Assembly (NCBI GenBank): GCA_963969365.1
Contig: OZ017758.1
Coordinates: 1,612,001 to 1,676,000 of the forward strand
Direction: 5' to 3'
Source: Asterochloris sp. CNOR1
Taxonomy: Eukaryota; Chlorophyta; Trebouxiophyceae; Trebouxiales; Trebouxiaceae
DNA: 64,000 nt
In this document: positions 55,044 through 64,000 of the stretch, piece by piece
How the letters are laid out: each line of letters opens with the position of its first letter
Position numbering within the stretch: position 1 is the first letter of the stretch
Program-made: the position numbers and the translations under genes
The notes under the pieces: model-generated
What the model was told of the DNA's origin: nothing
Databases searched by the model: none
What the model saw: the letters and a program-made list of their open reading frames with translations, nothing else

Positions 55044-56405
55044 ATGGCACCTGGAGCTGGTCCTTCCGGGTCCACAACAGAACAGTTGGCGTAAGTAGAG
55101 CCAATGACTTGGAGAGGGCCGCTTTCAGGCTGCAGGGTCTGCAGTCAAGCTGCCTTCCTGCAGGTCGCTCAATGATGCCTTGAAAGGCAGGCCAAGGGAT
55201 GCTGGCAAAGCCGACCTCTACATGCAGCGTGCACGGTGCCACATGGAGTTGAGGCATTTCCATGATGCAATGGACGATGCACTGGACAGCGTCAAACTAG
55301 ATGAAAACAGGTTGGTTCTGGTGGCAGTTAGTTCCCTGGTTGGCAGGTAGCCTCCAGTCATTCCTGCAGCCGTTCATTGGCAAGCAGCATTTGGGGCCTG
55401 GCCTCCTTTTGTGCAGACATAGTGCATGGATGCAGGCACACTGTGGCAGACGGAAGTCGGATCAGCTGCATACAAGCAAGGGTGGGGCTAAGGCAGTGCC
55501 AGATCAGAGCAGCATTTTTGCATCCATTGATCCTACATAGCTATGGGTTCATCTGGTATCACTGTCAGGTCTGTCAGCTGCCGCAGCCTGAGACTGCTTG
55601 TCTCAGCCGGCCAGCATCTTGGTTGGAACATCTCAAAGAAACACATCCAATCACTTGAGCACCTCTTGGCTGAGAACGTGCTGCTGCTGTGTGTCACCTT
55701 CCTGCAGTACCAAGGGCTGGTCCGACGCTGGGGTCTCACTGCAGTGTGCATGTTCAGGCTGCAATGTAATTCTGCTGCAAGTCTGTGTCTGCAGTGCTGG
55801 GGGCTGCTTAATAGAGGGGGATGCCTGGGGGTAGATCAAGCACTGCAAGGGGAGCCTGCCAACACCCTCACCTGCTATGCGCTGCCAGCAGCGCTGAAGG
55901 CTGGCTGATGTTTGGGTCCCTCTTTGTCACACGGCGGAGCCTCACAACTGCTCTCTGGCACCTCCCTGCGGTGCTGAGGGCTGGCTGACACTGACAAGTG
56001 CCTGTTCGTCAGAGAACATTAGCACCGAATGTGATTGGGCTGCCCTAGACTTGCTGCTGTATTCCCTGCCTGCAGTGCTGACAGCTGGCTGAACCTCAGG
56101 CAGGCTCGGGAAAAGACTGCCAGCACTACACAGGAGGCCCTTTAGAGACTCAGCATTGGCTGCATGCTGCCTGCAGTGCTGAGGGTTGGCTGACGCTGGG
56201 GGATGCCTGGATGAAGACCAAGCACTACAAGGGAGCCCTGTCAGCCTGGGTGCGGGCGGCAGAGCTGGACCCCGGGAACCCTCGCATCAACCCCCGGATA
56301 GCAGAGGCGGAGATGAAGCTGAATGAGAGCAACAGGCAAAAGTATGCAGCCCCTCAGGAGAAGGCTGGCAGCAACGGCGCTTCCAGGAACACAGCCCCTG
56401 CTTAG
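55044..56405 (+). CDS. Small TPR-repeat protein
   Basis: Three exons splice in phase to a protein of about 145 residues. Exon 1 (55044 to about 55090) gives MAPGAGPSGSTTEQLA. Exon 2 (about 55164-55312) gives SLNDALKGRPRDAGKADLYM and RARCHMELRHFHDAMDDALD, one TPR with a conserved Ala/Gly spacing. Exon 3 (about 56177-56405) gives EGWLTLGDAWMKTKHYKGAL and SAWVRAAELDPGNPRINPRI, a second TPR, then a charged helix with ESNRQKYAAPQEKAG and a stop. Two TPRs are too few to name a partner; it resembles co-chaperone fragments of the STI1 type, but that is a guess. The 0.86-kb intron 2 is notable: it contains four decayed copies of the start of exon 3. Confidence 0.75.
55791..56245 (+). repeat. TPR gene intron: four copies of the exon 3 start
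   Basis: The real edge (CTGCAGTGCTGAGGGTTGGC, 56171 on) has copies at about 55791-55862 (the longest, matching about 70 bp including GGGGGATGCCTGG and TCAAGCACT), 55870-55907, 55950-55987 and 56066-56100 (the shorter ones ending at GGCTGGCTGA). Confidence 0.85.
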
Positions 56406-56902
56406 CCCTCAGCTGATGCAGCACAACCTTCAAGGTTGCCAGCCATTTGAGATGCAGCACAACCTTCAAAGTTGCCAGCCATTTGATTTGTACTCGTGCC
56501 TACCTGAAGTGCAGCACAGCACAGGCATGAGGATTGACAGCCACCTGGTCTGTGCTTGTAGGCCCTGCCCTGACTTCTGGACAGGCTTGAAGCTTGGCAG
56601 CAGTCCTTGTGATTCAAGGGCACGTCACTGTCAGGCCCATATTCTGTGCTGTTACTAGACAATGTGTCCAGTGAATGAGCTCCTGTCGCTCTAAGATGGT
56701 ATGTGCTGCTGGGGTGGTTCAAGCAGCCCCAAACTCATAAGGGCTGGCTGCTGTCACTGCAATGGCTGCTGGGCTGGGATGTACAGGTCGGGAGTCTGGT
56801 GAGCTGACGGTTTGTTCAAGGCTGCAAGGCTGCGAGGGCTAAGCTGCAAATCTGCGTGTACTGGTGGACATGGGTGAGCGCTGCTAAAGGCAGCCAGAGC
56901 AG
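56406..56902. other. Convergent gap between the TPR and ciliary-type genes
   Basis: About 500 bp between facing stops, including the 36-bp tandem repeat. No other gene or motif is evident. Confidence 0.6.
56415..56486 (+). repeat. 36-bp tandem repeat, two copies
   Basis: Copies at 56415-56450 and 56451-56486 differ at one base. They start 10 bp after the TPR gene stop and so lie in its 3' UTR. The near identity means the duplication is recent. Confidence 0.9.
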
Positions 56903-59900
56903 TCATCTCCCGCCGCCCTTGCGCTTCCGGAAGAACTTCTGAGCCTCAGCCAGCCCATTCTCACTGGCAAAGGGGCTGCTGCCGGCGTTGAAGAAGCTCA
57001 TGGTGCCCTTGTTGCTACTGATGAAGCTGCTGGTGTCCACAGCAGTGACTGGGCGCCTGGTTGCCAGGTAGTTAGCGTGCCCCTGCAGGTTCAATCATGA
57101 AGCTGTTGCAACTAAGGCTGTGGGCACTCATGCTTCAGGATTGCCATGGCCAGTGTGGTTCTTAAGGCTGCATGTGAGATCGACAAGGCTGTCTGCACAA
57201 GCTCAAGCTTTGTAAGTCACTTTACATGATGCATGAGGGTGGCAAGACGTCTCTTTGACTGAAGTCCTACCACCAGCTCCCTTGACGGGCTGGCGCCAAC
57301 AGGGATGTCTCACGCAGCTCTGCAGCACTCGGCCACGGCAGCTGGGCTGCCTCCTTGCCTGTGTGGTCAGCCTGGTGGGCACGTCCGGGGTGACCTTGAC
57401 GTCTGCTGGCCCGTGCGCCTTGTGCCCGGTGTAGAGGGGCACACGCTGGCGGCTGTACTGATCCAGGCTGTGCAGCAGGTAGTCAGCCTTCTGCGCCCTG
57501 GGCTGAGGCAGCGTGCCTGACGCCTGGAGGCAGGCTCGCTCGTTGGTCTGGCTGCTGGGCACAAAACCGCAGTACCCTGCAGACAGTGGCAGGACACAGC
57601 TTTGCGTACAGAAACCACACTGAGGTGAGGTTGGCCTGATGCATTTAGCCCATAAAGGCAAGGCAGGGCACTCAGCACATGTGATGCATTGTCACAAACC
57701 TGTGCTGTCCAAACCCTGTCACACTTAATTGGGACAAAGCGCTTGACCTCTGCAAATCACTGCCTGACAGCTAGGCCCAGCTGTGCCTGCACCTTAAAAG
57801 ATCATTCAAAAAGGGCTGAGCCAGCAGCTGGCAGGTTGGATGCACTCAAAAGATCAGTCAGGAGGGCTGAAGGAGCAGCTGGCAGGTGGGATCCAGTGCG
57901 CCGCGCTGTCGCGCAGACAGTCGCTGCCGGCCTTGCGGCTGTGCAACCCCATGCATGTGGCGCTGACCTGGCAACTGGCGGGTGGCCCGCACTGTGCCAG
58001 CATTCATGCCATAGGTGGTGCTGCAGGGGGTCATGTCCACTGCGCGGGCAGCATCATGGTCCAGGGGGTCTGAGTTGTACACCCCATAGTCATCTGTGTA
58101 AGTGGACGCAGCATTGAAGCGCGGCGAGACGGTGCCCTGCACCATCTGCAAGGCAGCAGCAGCAGCAGCTGAAGGCTGTGAGAGGCCTGTCGGCATCAAG
58201 GAACAGGCAGACTAGATTGGTGAGAATTGCTGCAGCATGCCAATCTTGATGCAGAGGCTTGTCAACAGCTCAGCCAATGCAGGGTGGTCCTTAATGTTGT
58301 AAAGGTAATTCTGACATTGACCCTAGTTCAGCACAAGCCCAGGTGCAGCAACTGTGGTGCATGCCGGCACAGCTCTGGATCTCACCTGGTGCTGCTCCTG
58401 CGCAGGCTGGCCAGCCCCTCCACTGGTGGTGGTGCTGGCCATGATGCTGCTGCGTGCCAGAGGGGAGTCTGGCATGGCCATGCTGCTATAGGTGGTTGAG
58501 AACCCCAAAGGCGTGCCGCTAAGACCCTGCTGCTGACGCCTGCCGTGCAGTGTCCCAGTCTCCAAGCCCCTGCATTTTGAGGGAAGAACTTTTTTTGCAA
58601 ACAGCTTGTGTGCACAGATACATGCTCACAGCCTTCCCACTTGTCAGACGCTGCGGCCTCACAGGTTCTCCAAAGGCAGAGCCGTCCTTGGCAAGAGCTG
58701 CATGGGAGATACCACTCTCAATGTGCTGCTGGCTTGTATGCTGGCTGTGCTGCAGGCACTGCCCTCTGCCTGTAATATCAGTCGGTCCAGGCACTAGTCC
58801 ATGGAGGAAGCCTGCCCCTATCCTCAGGCCATGAGCCACAAGCGTATCTCCAGCCCACTTGCGCACTCTCTCACAAGCAACTCACTTGTTGCGCAGCCCC
58901 ACAGTGTGGCTGAGGTGGCCGTGGACAAATGCAAGCAAGTGCAACCAGTTATCAGGCTGCCATTGTCATCTCATCTGCATGTCAAGCACACCTTATCACA
59001 CCCTTGTCCGCCCAGCCTGCCGCTCAGCTTCACGATGCAGCTCAGCGGCCACAGCCCACAGGCAGAGCAGCTGGCAGGGTGAGACCCCTGTCAAACCTGC
59101 TCGCAAGGCCTGCCTGCGCTGACCCCCCTCACTGTGTCAGGCTCACCTGCGTGCCCCCTCGTATCCACCCAACGTGCTGCGCAGCCCCACAGTACGGCTG
59201 AGCTGCCCCTCAGCGCTGGGCCCCCCCTCCAACAGCTCTGCCTGGTAGGTGGTCCCAGCAGTGAAGGGGCGTGCAGGGGCAGGGGGTCGCTGTGTGAACC
59301 AGTACCCCCCACTGCTCTTGTCTGGCCGGTGATAGTCGGCTGGGTTGGCTTCAAACTGCTTGCGGTACCTGCAGCAGTGAGGGTTTGTAGGCGACTCAGC
59401 TCTTGTGGGGCTTGCGCCACTGTGCTGGATCAGTCTCAACCTGCTTGCAGTACCTGCAGCATTACTCTGTCTGCTTCTGCGTCCCTAACAACTGCTTCCA
59501 GGGCAGGTTGCAGAGGCCACCTAAGCCAAGTGCTGGTGCATGTCACCAGGCTGCTGTTGGACGCAATCTCCTCAGTGCACATGATGCCTGGGCTGTGTGA
59601 GCGTGGCAGACACAGATGCAGTGGTCACTGCGCCAAGCATCGAGACAGAGCGGCCCAGGGCCTCTTGCTCACAGCCAGAGCTTTGTAGAAGCATTGGACA
59701 GCTGCCACTGACCCACCAGCAAGGGTAGCAGCAGAAGGCTTGAGAAGGGGCCAGCGCCCACCAGCAGTACACAGCAGCAGAACATGCCAAGCAGCTCACC
59801 AGCTGGTGGTGTGGGAGTCGGCGCCTTCCACCAAAGCTGCCTGGCGGTGCACGCTGTCAGCTGGGCGCCCAGTGTACTCTGCGTTCTTGGGCTGCAGAGG

Positions 59901-60101
59901 CAGCGCTGCTGTCTGGGGAATGAAGCCTGCAGCCAGCACAAGGCATGGACACAGGGCCGATAAGCATGAGGCAGGTGAGAACCTTTTGAGAGCAGTGTCT
60001 AGGACTGGCTGTGGCATATAGGCTGTCTGCGCGGTAGCCAGACCTGTGTATCCTGGCACTCCAATATCGCTGCGGTAGCTCAGAAGGCTCTTATTGCCTG
60101 C
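56903..60101 (-). CDS. Putative ciliary microtubule-inner-type protein
   Basis: Exons chain on the minus strand from 60101 to the stop at 56903. The first placed (60101 to about 60000) reads SYRSDIGVPGYTGLATAQTA. The next (about 59930-59815) begins GFIPQTAALPLQPKNAEYTG. Then come YRKQFEANPADYHRPDKSSG with YWFTQRPPAPARPFTAGTTY (about 59370-59160), SMAMPDSPLARSSIMASTTT (about 58520-58385), SPRFNAASTYTDDYGVYNSD (about 58145-58030), GYCGFVPSSQTNERA with QRVPLYTGHKAHG (about 57580-57370), and ATRRPVTAVDTSSFISSNKG to KFFRKRKGGGR (about 57085-56903). Repeated GYTG/GYCGFVP/GFIP/YTG motifs among Pro- and Tyr-rich linkers are typical of proteins that line the lumen of axonemal doublets. The initiator exon, upstream of 60101, is not placed. 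Function is inferred from motif style only. Confidence 0.6.
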
Positions 60102-60432
60102 CTGCAGCAGGGAAGCTCAAGGTGGGTATTGCTGGCAAAGTGCCATGCAGCTCTTTGGAATGCCTGTTGCCTGTCGGGGCCCCATATGGACGTGACTACC
60201 CATGGTGCTTCCCACAGGGGCATCGTACAGTTTCAGAACCATATTGCAGAAAGCCTGTTGATATACAGGAGCAGATTTTGTGGTCCGTCAGACGTTCCTT
60301 TGAAAGAAGCAGAGCTGCTGGCCTGGGACAGACGAGAATGCAGCCGCTCAAGTTTGAACAGTGCACTGACTAGTCGTGACCTACCTGCATCTGCACCCTG
60401 CTGGGCAGGCCTTATGCCGCTGGATTGGTCCA
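60102..60432. promoter_or_regulatory. Divergent promoter region, ciliary-type gene and NTAN1
   Basis: About 330 bp between the first placed exon of the minus-strand gene and the NTAN1 ATG. It probably also holds the short first exon of the minus-strand gene; a minus-strand ATG near 60205 (MGSHVHMGPRQATGIPK) is one candidate. No clear promoter motif seen. Confidence 0.35.
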
Positions 60433-61994
60433 ATGCCCCTGTATGCTGGGGGCAAGCCGTTGGTGATCGGCAACCCACATGCAGCAGGCAGCTTCCTGAA
60501 GCAGGTGAGGATGTGAGTGACACAGCTTGATTGATGTCAATCAGAAATGAGCGCTGTGCCTGATGCAGGTGTTGAGCCATCCTGACATCCAGGCTGAGGC
60601 TCAGGCCTTCCTCGACAGCAGGAGGGGTTGGCCTGCTAGCCAGCGAAGGAAAATATGCGTCCTCCAGAGGGAGTTTGCTGTCCTGGACTGCCAGCGCGAA
60701 CCAGACAGCATCCTGTACTCCATACAGGCAACCACCTGCCTCATAGTGGCAGCCATCCAGGGCAGCCGAGCAGTCCTGACTCACATAGATGACTATCGGC
60801 AACTCCCAGACCTGCTGCAGTCAATGCAGCAGCCCAGCATCTGGCTGCTGGGAGCCTTCAGCGACCCCAAGGGCCAGGGGCCATTGTTGGCTGGCCAGGT
60901 GCTGAAGGTGATGCCTGGTGTCCTGTGCCTTGCTACCTGACTGGGCCAGACATCTGGGTGAACTGCAGTGTGACCATGCTGTGCCGCCATGCAGCCTTGC
61001 CACCACCAGCAGCCTGTTGCGAGACTCTTCCATGCTCTGAATCACATCCCCGCTGCCTGCTAGGCCAGTCTGCCTGGTGTGTGCAGCAGGCACTGCAAGT
61101 TGTGCCCCCGGCAGTGGCCCCCCGCAAGCGTGGGACCTTGTTTGCCTCATAGATACCCTTGCCGGCCTGCTATAGCTGTGCCAAGCTTCTTTGCTCCACC
61201 CATCATGCCTGTGCTGAGGTGCGTGCCCCTCTGTCTGCTTGCAACCTGATTCTGCCTGCAGTACCTCCACACCGGCCTGGGCGACCTGCCTGTGGACCTG
61301 CGTCTCTGCTGCGTGGCCGAGCTCAACACAGCAGCCGATGGAAGCCCTGCCAGCCAAAGCCTGGCCCTGCACCCCGCCTCTGAGACTGTGGCGGCCCAAG
61401 CCCCGGACTGCGCCTGCCCGCTCAAAACTGAGCGCCTGGCCCGACTCCAGTCAGGATGCGGCATGCAGAGCATCTACGACTCTGCCACCGGGTGCCTGTG
61501 CGTGGAACCCCTGAGAATGGAGTCGTCCCTCAGAGACTGGCTGCAGTGGCAGCTTAGCCTGCCAGATGACCTGCTGATGTCGTATGCCTCGACCTCCCCT
61601 GAGCACGAGCATGCTGATTTTGCACAAGGTGAGGCTCAGCTTTGCCAGTGCCTCTTCACAGGCAGTACTATGCTGGAGAGGTGGTCCTGGCAACACCAGC
61701 TGCAGCATCGGCAGTGCAGCCCATGCAACGGAATCTGCCTCGCTGAGTGGGTCCCGCTTAGCCCACTGAGGGCCAAACAGCTTGCAGCACATGATGCATG
61801 GCAAGTATTAGGGAGCTTTCTGCAGAATGCCACGTGTTGCATGCTGACATGCAGAACAGCGGGAAGCAATGCGCTGGATCCTTAAACACGAGCCGCTTGG
61901 CAAGCAGCGGCCCTGGAAGCTTGTGTGGCAGGATGGGGACTGGGCACTGTGCAATGAACCAGAAGATGGCCTTGAGACTTCGACGTCAATGTAG
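60433..61994 (+). CDS. NTAN1: Protein N-terminal asparagine amidohydrolase
   Basis: NTAN1 deamidates N-terminal Asn to Asp in the Asn branch of the Arg/N-degron pathway, making the protein a substrate for arginylation and ubiquitination. Four exons splice in phase: 60433-60504 (MPLYAGGKPLVIGNPHAAGS), 60569-60907 (ICVLQREFAVLDCQREPDSI, then SIQATTCLIVAAIQGSRAVL), 61262-61628 (YLHTGLGDLPVDLRLCCVAE, later SIYDSATGCLCVEPLRM) and 61855-61994 (REAMRWILKHEPLGKQRPWK to the stop). The sum is 305 residues, against about 310 in animals. The cysteine in ATTC matches the catalytic Cys of the family, and the CCV.ELN and SIYD motifs are in place. No transit peptide. The start is supported by the MPL...G.P opening shared with animal NTAN1. 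Confidence 0.94.
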
Positions 61995-62306
61995 GCAGCG
62001 GCATCACGGAGCAGGAGAGATGTCCCTCATGCCTCCAGGCAGCGCCACGGCCAGCAGATCGCTGATCCCCCTCTGATCTAGGCATCTGCATTACCTCAGT
62101 GAGAGGAGCTGGCGGCGTCATGAACCACCAGCGATTGCATGACCAACCAACCCTCCTCTTAGCAGCTGCTTCCTTGCCGACACAACTGCCCTGGCTGCTC
62201 ACATGAAGCCTCACAAAATTATGAACATTGAGTTGACCCTTTCCTGGGTTTAACTTGTGCAGTCCATCGCTGTAGCTGCCCAGGACGATCCAAGCCGGCA
62301 CCGGCG
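61995..62306. other. Gap between NTAN1 and the phosphate carrier
   Basis: About 310 bp between two plus-strand genes. It should contain the NTAN1 3' UTR and the phosphate carrier promoter and 5' UTR. Nothing distinctive seen. Confidence 0.6.
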
Positions 62307-63543
62307 ATGGCCCCCATCGCCAGCATGCTGCCTAGCAGCCTGTACTTCCAGGGAGGGCTGCCAACCTCTTTTGCATCAGGGGCGTTCGGGCAATGCACCG
62401 ATGTGCACGCCGGCCCCAGCAGCAGCTTGCTAAGCGCCTCAGCCAGCACCTTGGCCCAGAAGTTCAGGCAGGGCTGTGGCATCAGTGCCCCTGCAGCGGG
62501 CGGTGGAAACAGCATCACCATCCCTGCTCCTGCTGAGGGCAAGAAGAAGATTGCCCTCTACTCTCCAGAGTTTTACAGGGCCTGCACAATTGGTAAGCAC
62601 TGGCATGAGGATCGCTCTGATGCACGCCGGATACCTTTCAGGCACAGTTCTTGGAAAGTCGGCGCCTCTGACCTGCCGGCAATCTCCTGGGCCTCTGCAT
62701 GCTTCCAGGCTCTGCCTAGTCTGAGGTGCCCGCATGCTGCGCCAGCCTCCCACCTGCATGACATGTGCGCTTGGTGCCCAGGCCGTCACAGTGCAGTCCA
62801 TCATGCCGTCATGCAGCTGAGCGCCTCTCTGCTCCCCACCTGCAGGCGGCATTTTGTCATGTGGATTGACACACACAGCGGTGGGGCATCTGCGCATCCT
62901 GCTTCAGCATGCTAGTCTGGCTGCTGCTCGGCATGTGAGTATGGGGGACCCCACCCCAAGTCTGAATGCTGACAGCTAGCCTCTCTGTGCTGCAGGTGAC
63001 GCCCATGGATGTTGTGAAGTGCAACATGCAGGTAAGTCTTGGCCTGCCTGTGCTGGCTGGGCTTCTGTGTTGAACCTGCAGCGACTTAGAGGTGCCAGCC
63101 AGAGAGCTGCTGCTTGCTGTTGGCCCAGAAGCTGGCAGTGGGCCTGTCCAGCTTGCCGGCACGTCCCTGCCATTGAGGTCCCAGCCAGGTGCAGTGAGTC
63201 CAGATGGGCTGTGTCAGCTTGCCTTGTGCAGCAGGCCAGCTTGCAGCAGCCCTATCCACTGCACGGCAGCACTCTCCACAGTGATGTGGGTCACCTGGGA
63301 CAGCCTGGAGCAGGTCCCTCCATGGCAGGCTCGCCACCAGACAGGAGGCAGCTGCACCCTGCTGCTGAGTCGCCCGCTCCTCCTGCAGACCAACCCCGGC
63401 AAGTACAAGAGCATTGCCACAGGGTTTGGCATCACCTACAGCGAGGGTGGCCTCAAAGGGCTGGTGCGTGGCTGGGCGCCCACGCTGTGTGGCTACTCCA
63501 TCCAGGGCGCGGGCAAGTTTGGGCTGTACGAGTACTTCAAGCA
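62307..63543 (+). CDS. Mitochondrial phosphate carrier, partial (continues off the right edge)
   Basis: A mitochondrial carrier (SLC25) family protein that imports phosphate with protons across the inner mitochondrial membrane for ATP synthesis. Exon 1 (62307-62592) has a Ser/Ala-rich leader and then IALYSPEFYRACTIG. Exon 2 (62846-62880) gives GGILSCGLTHTA; exon 3 (62996-63031) gives VTPMDVVKCNMQ, the family PMDVVK signature (P-x-D/E-x-x-K/R); exon 4 (63389-63543) gives TNPGKYKSIATGFGITYSEG and GWAPTLCGYSIQGAGKFGLY. All junctions keep phase. SPEFY...C.GG and the YK...G....EG...GWAPT..GYS.QG block are specific for the phosphate carrier among mitochondrial carriers. Exon 4 ends in phase 2 at GTAAGT, and I could not place the next exon before 64000. 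The last two of three repeats lie beyond the window. Confidence 0.93.
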
Positions 63544-64000
63544 GTAAGTGCCCCTCTGCACAGCAACAAGCAGTGTTGCATGCATGTGCAGGGGTCAGGG
63601 GTTCTGCGTCCCACATCGTGGGCCACCCTGGGAAATGGAAGCCTTGCAGTGAGCCCCCTTTGTGTGCACAGCACCAAGCTCCTGCTGGCTGCATGGCCTG
63701 TGGGCTGTCTGACTTTGGCAGCCTTCTGCACATGCTCGCCCTACCTTCAGGGTCCGAGGGTCTGGCTGCACGCCCTGTGGGCTGTCTGCAAATTATGCAG
63801 CAAGCGCTCTGCTGCTCAGCAGCCTGGCTATCCAGTCACAGATGGGCTGTGCATGCAACGACTGCCCTTTGCCAAGACCAAGTCTGGTGCCCATGGTGCC
63901 CACTGATGCCTACAGGTTGCTTCATCAAAGTGAGCTGCTGCCGCTCGTCACCTTGTGACCTGGCGCTGCCTAGACGGCACTAAACGCAGCTTTCCCCTTT

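Noticed and set aside
60233-60802. 189-codon minus-strand open frame
   Set aside because: Antisense to NTAN1 exon 2, whose catalytic region is clear on the plus strand.

Overview
The window reads as nuclear DNA of a green alga (Chlorophyta). The evidence is the gene set: a plant-type MSH6 with a Tudor-like domain, a plastid-type IF-2, the plant/algal ClpR2 subunit, nucleolin, and a V-ATPase subunit. The genes are dense and rich in introns. Nearly every intron I could place ends in CTGCAG or a close variant before the exon, and donors are mostly GTGAG or GTAAG. Two facing gene pairs carry UGUAA-type polyadenylation signals, as is usual in green algae. XRP2 and a GYTG-repeat protein of the axonemal microtubule-inner-protein style suggest a lineage that can build cilia. 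I cannot name the species.

Layout, left to right: MSH6 (-, 3' end off the left edge; 1-7678); a doubtful small gene (-, 7768-8382); a divergent SEC23 (+, to 15801); nucleolin (-, 16064-21955); an unrecognised multi-exon gene (+, about 22070-25681); V-ATPase subunit D (-, 25748-27939); cullin-3 (-, 29373-37294); XRP2/RP2 (+, 38279-40226); ClpR2 (-, 40307 to about 42460); plastid IF-2 (+, 43079-52984); a coiled-coil protein (-, 53450 to about 54604); a small TPR protein (+, 55044-56405); a putative ciliary protein (-, 56903 to about 60101); the N-terminal asparagine amidohydrolase NTAN1 (+, 60433-61994); and the start of a mitochondrial phosphate carrier (+, 62307 to beyond the window). Neighbours mostly alternate in strand, so most junctions are convergent or divergent, and some facing stops are less than 100 bp apart.

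The genes do not form one pathway. They are housekeeping functions: mismatch repair, COPII coat, nucleolus/rRNA, vacuolar proton pump, ubiquitin ligase scaffold, Arl3/cilium, plastid protease and translation, Asn/N-degron, and mitochondrial phosphate import.

The most unusual feature is in the introns. At about 17 places an intron holds one to four decayed tandem copies of the edge of the adjacent exon. Copies of an acceptor and exon start lie upstream of the exon, and copies of an exon end and donor lie downstream. Many keep the CTGCAG acceptor or the donor, and some keep the reading frame. One in SEC23 is a gapless 60-base, in-frame copy with an acceptor in front and a GC-type donor behind. 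This looks like intron growth, or exon duplication, by local tandem duplication between CTGCAG motifs. I found no CRISPR array, tRNA, rRNA, insertion sequence or viral element that I could support.
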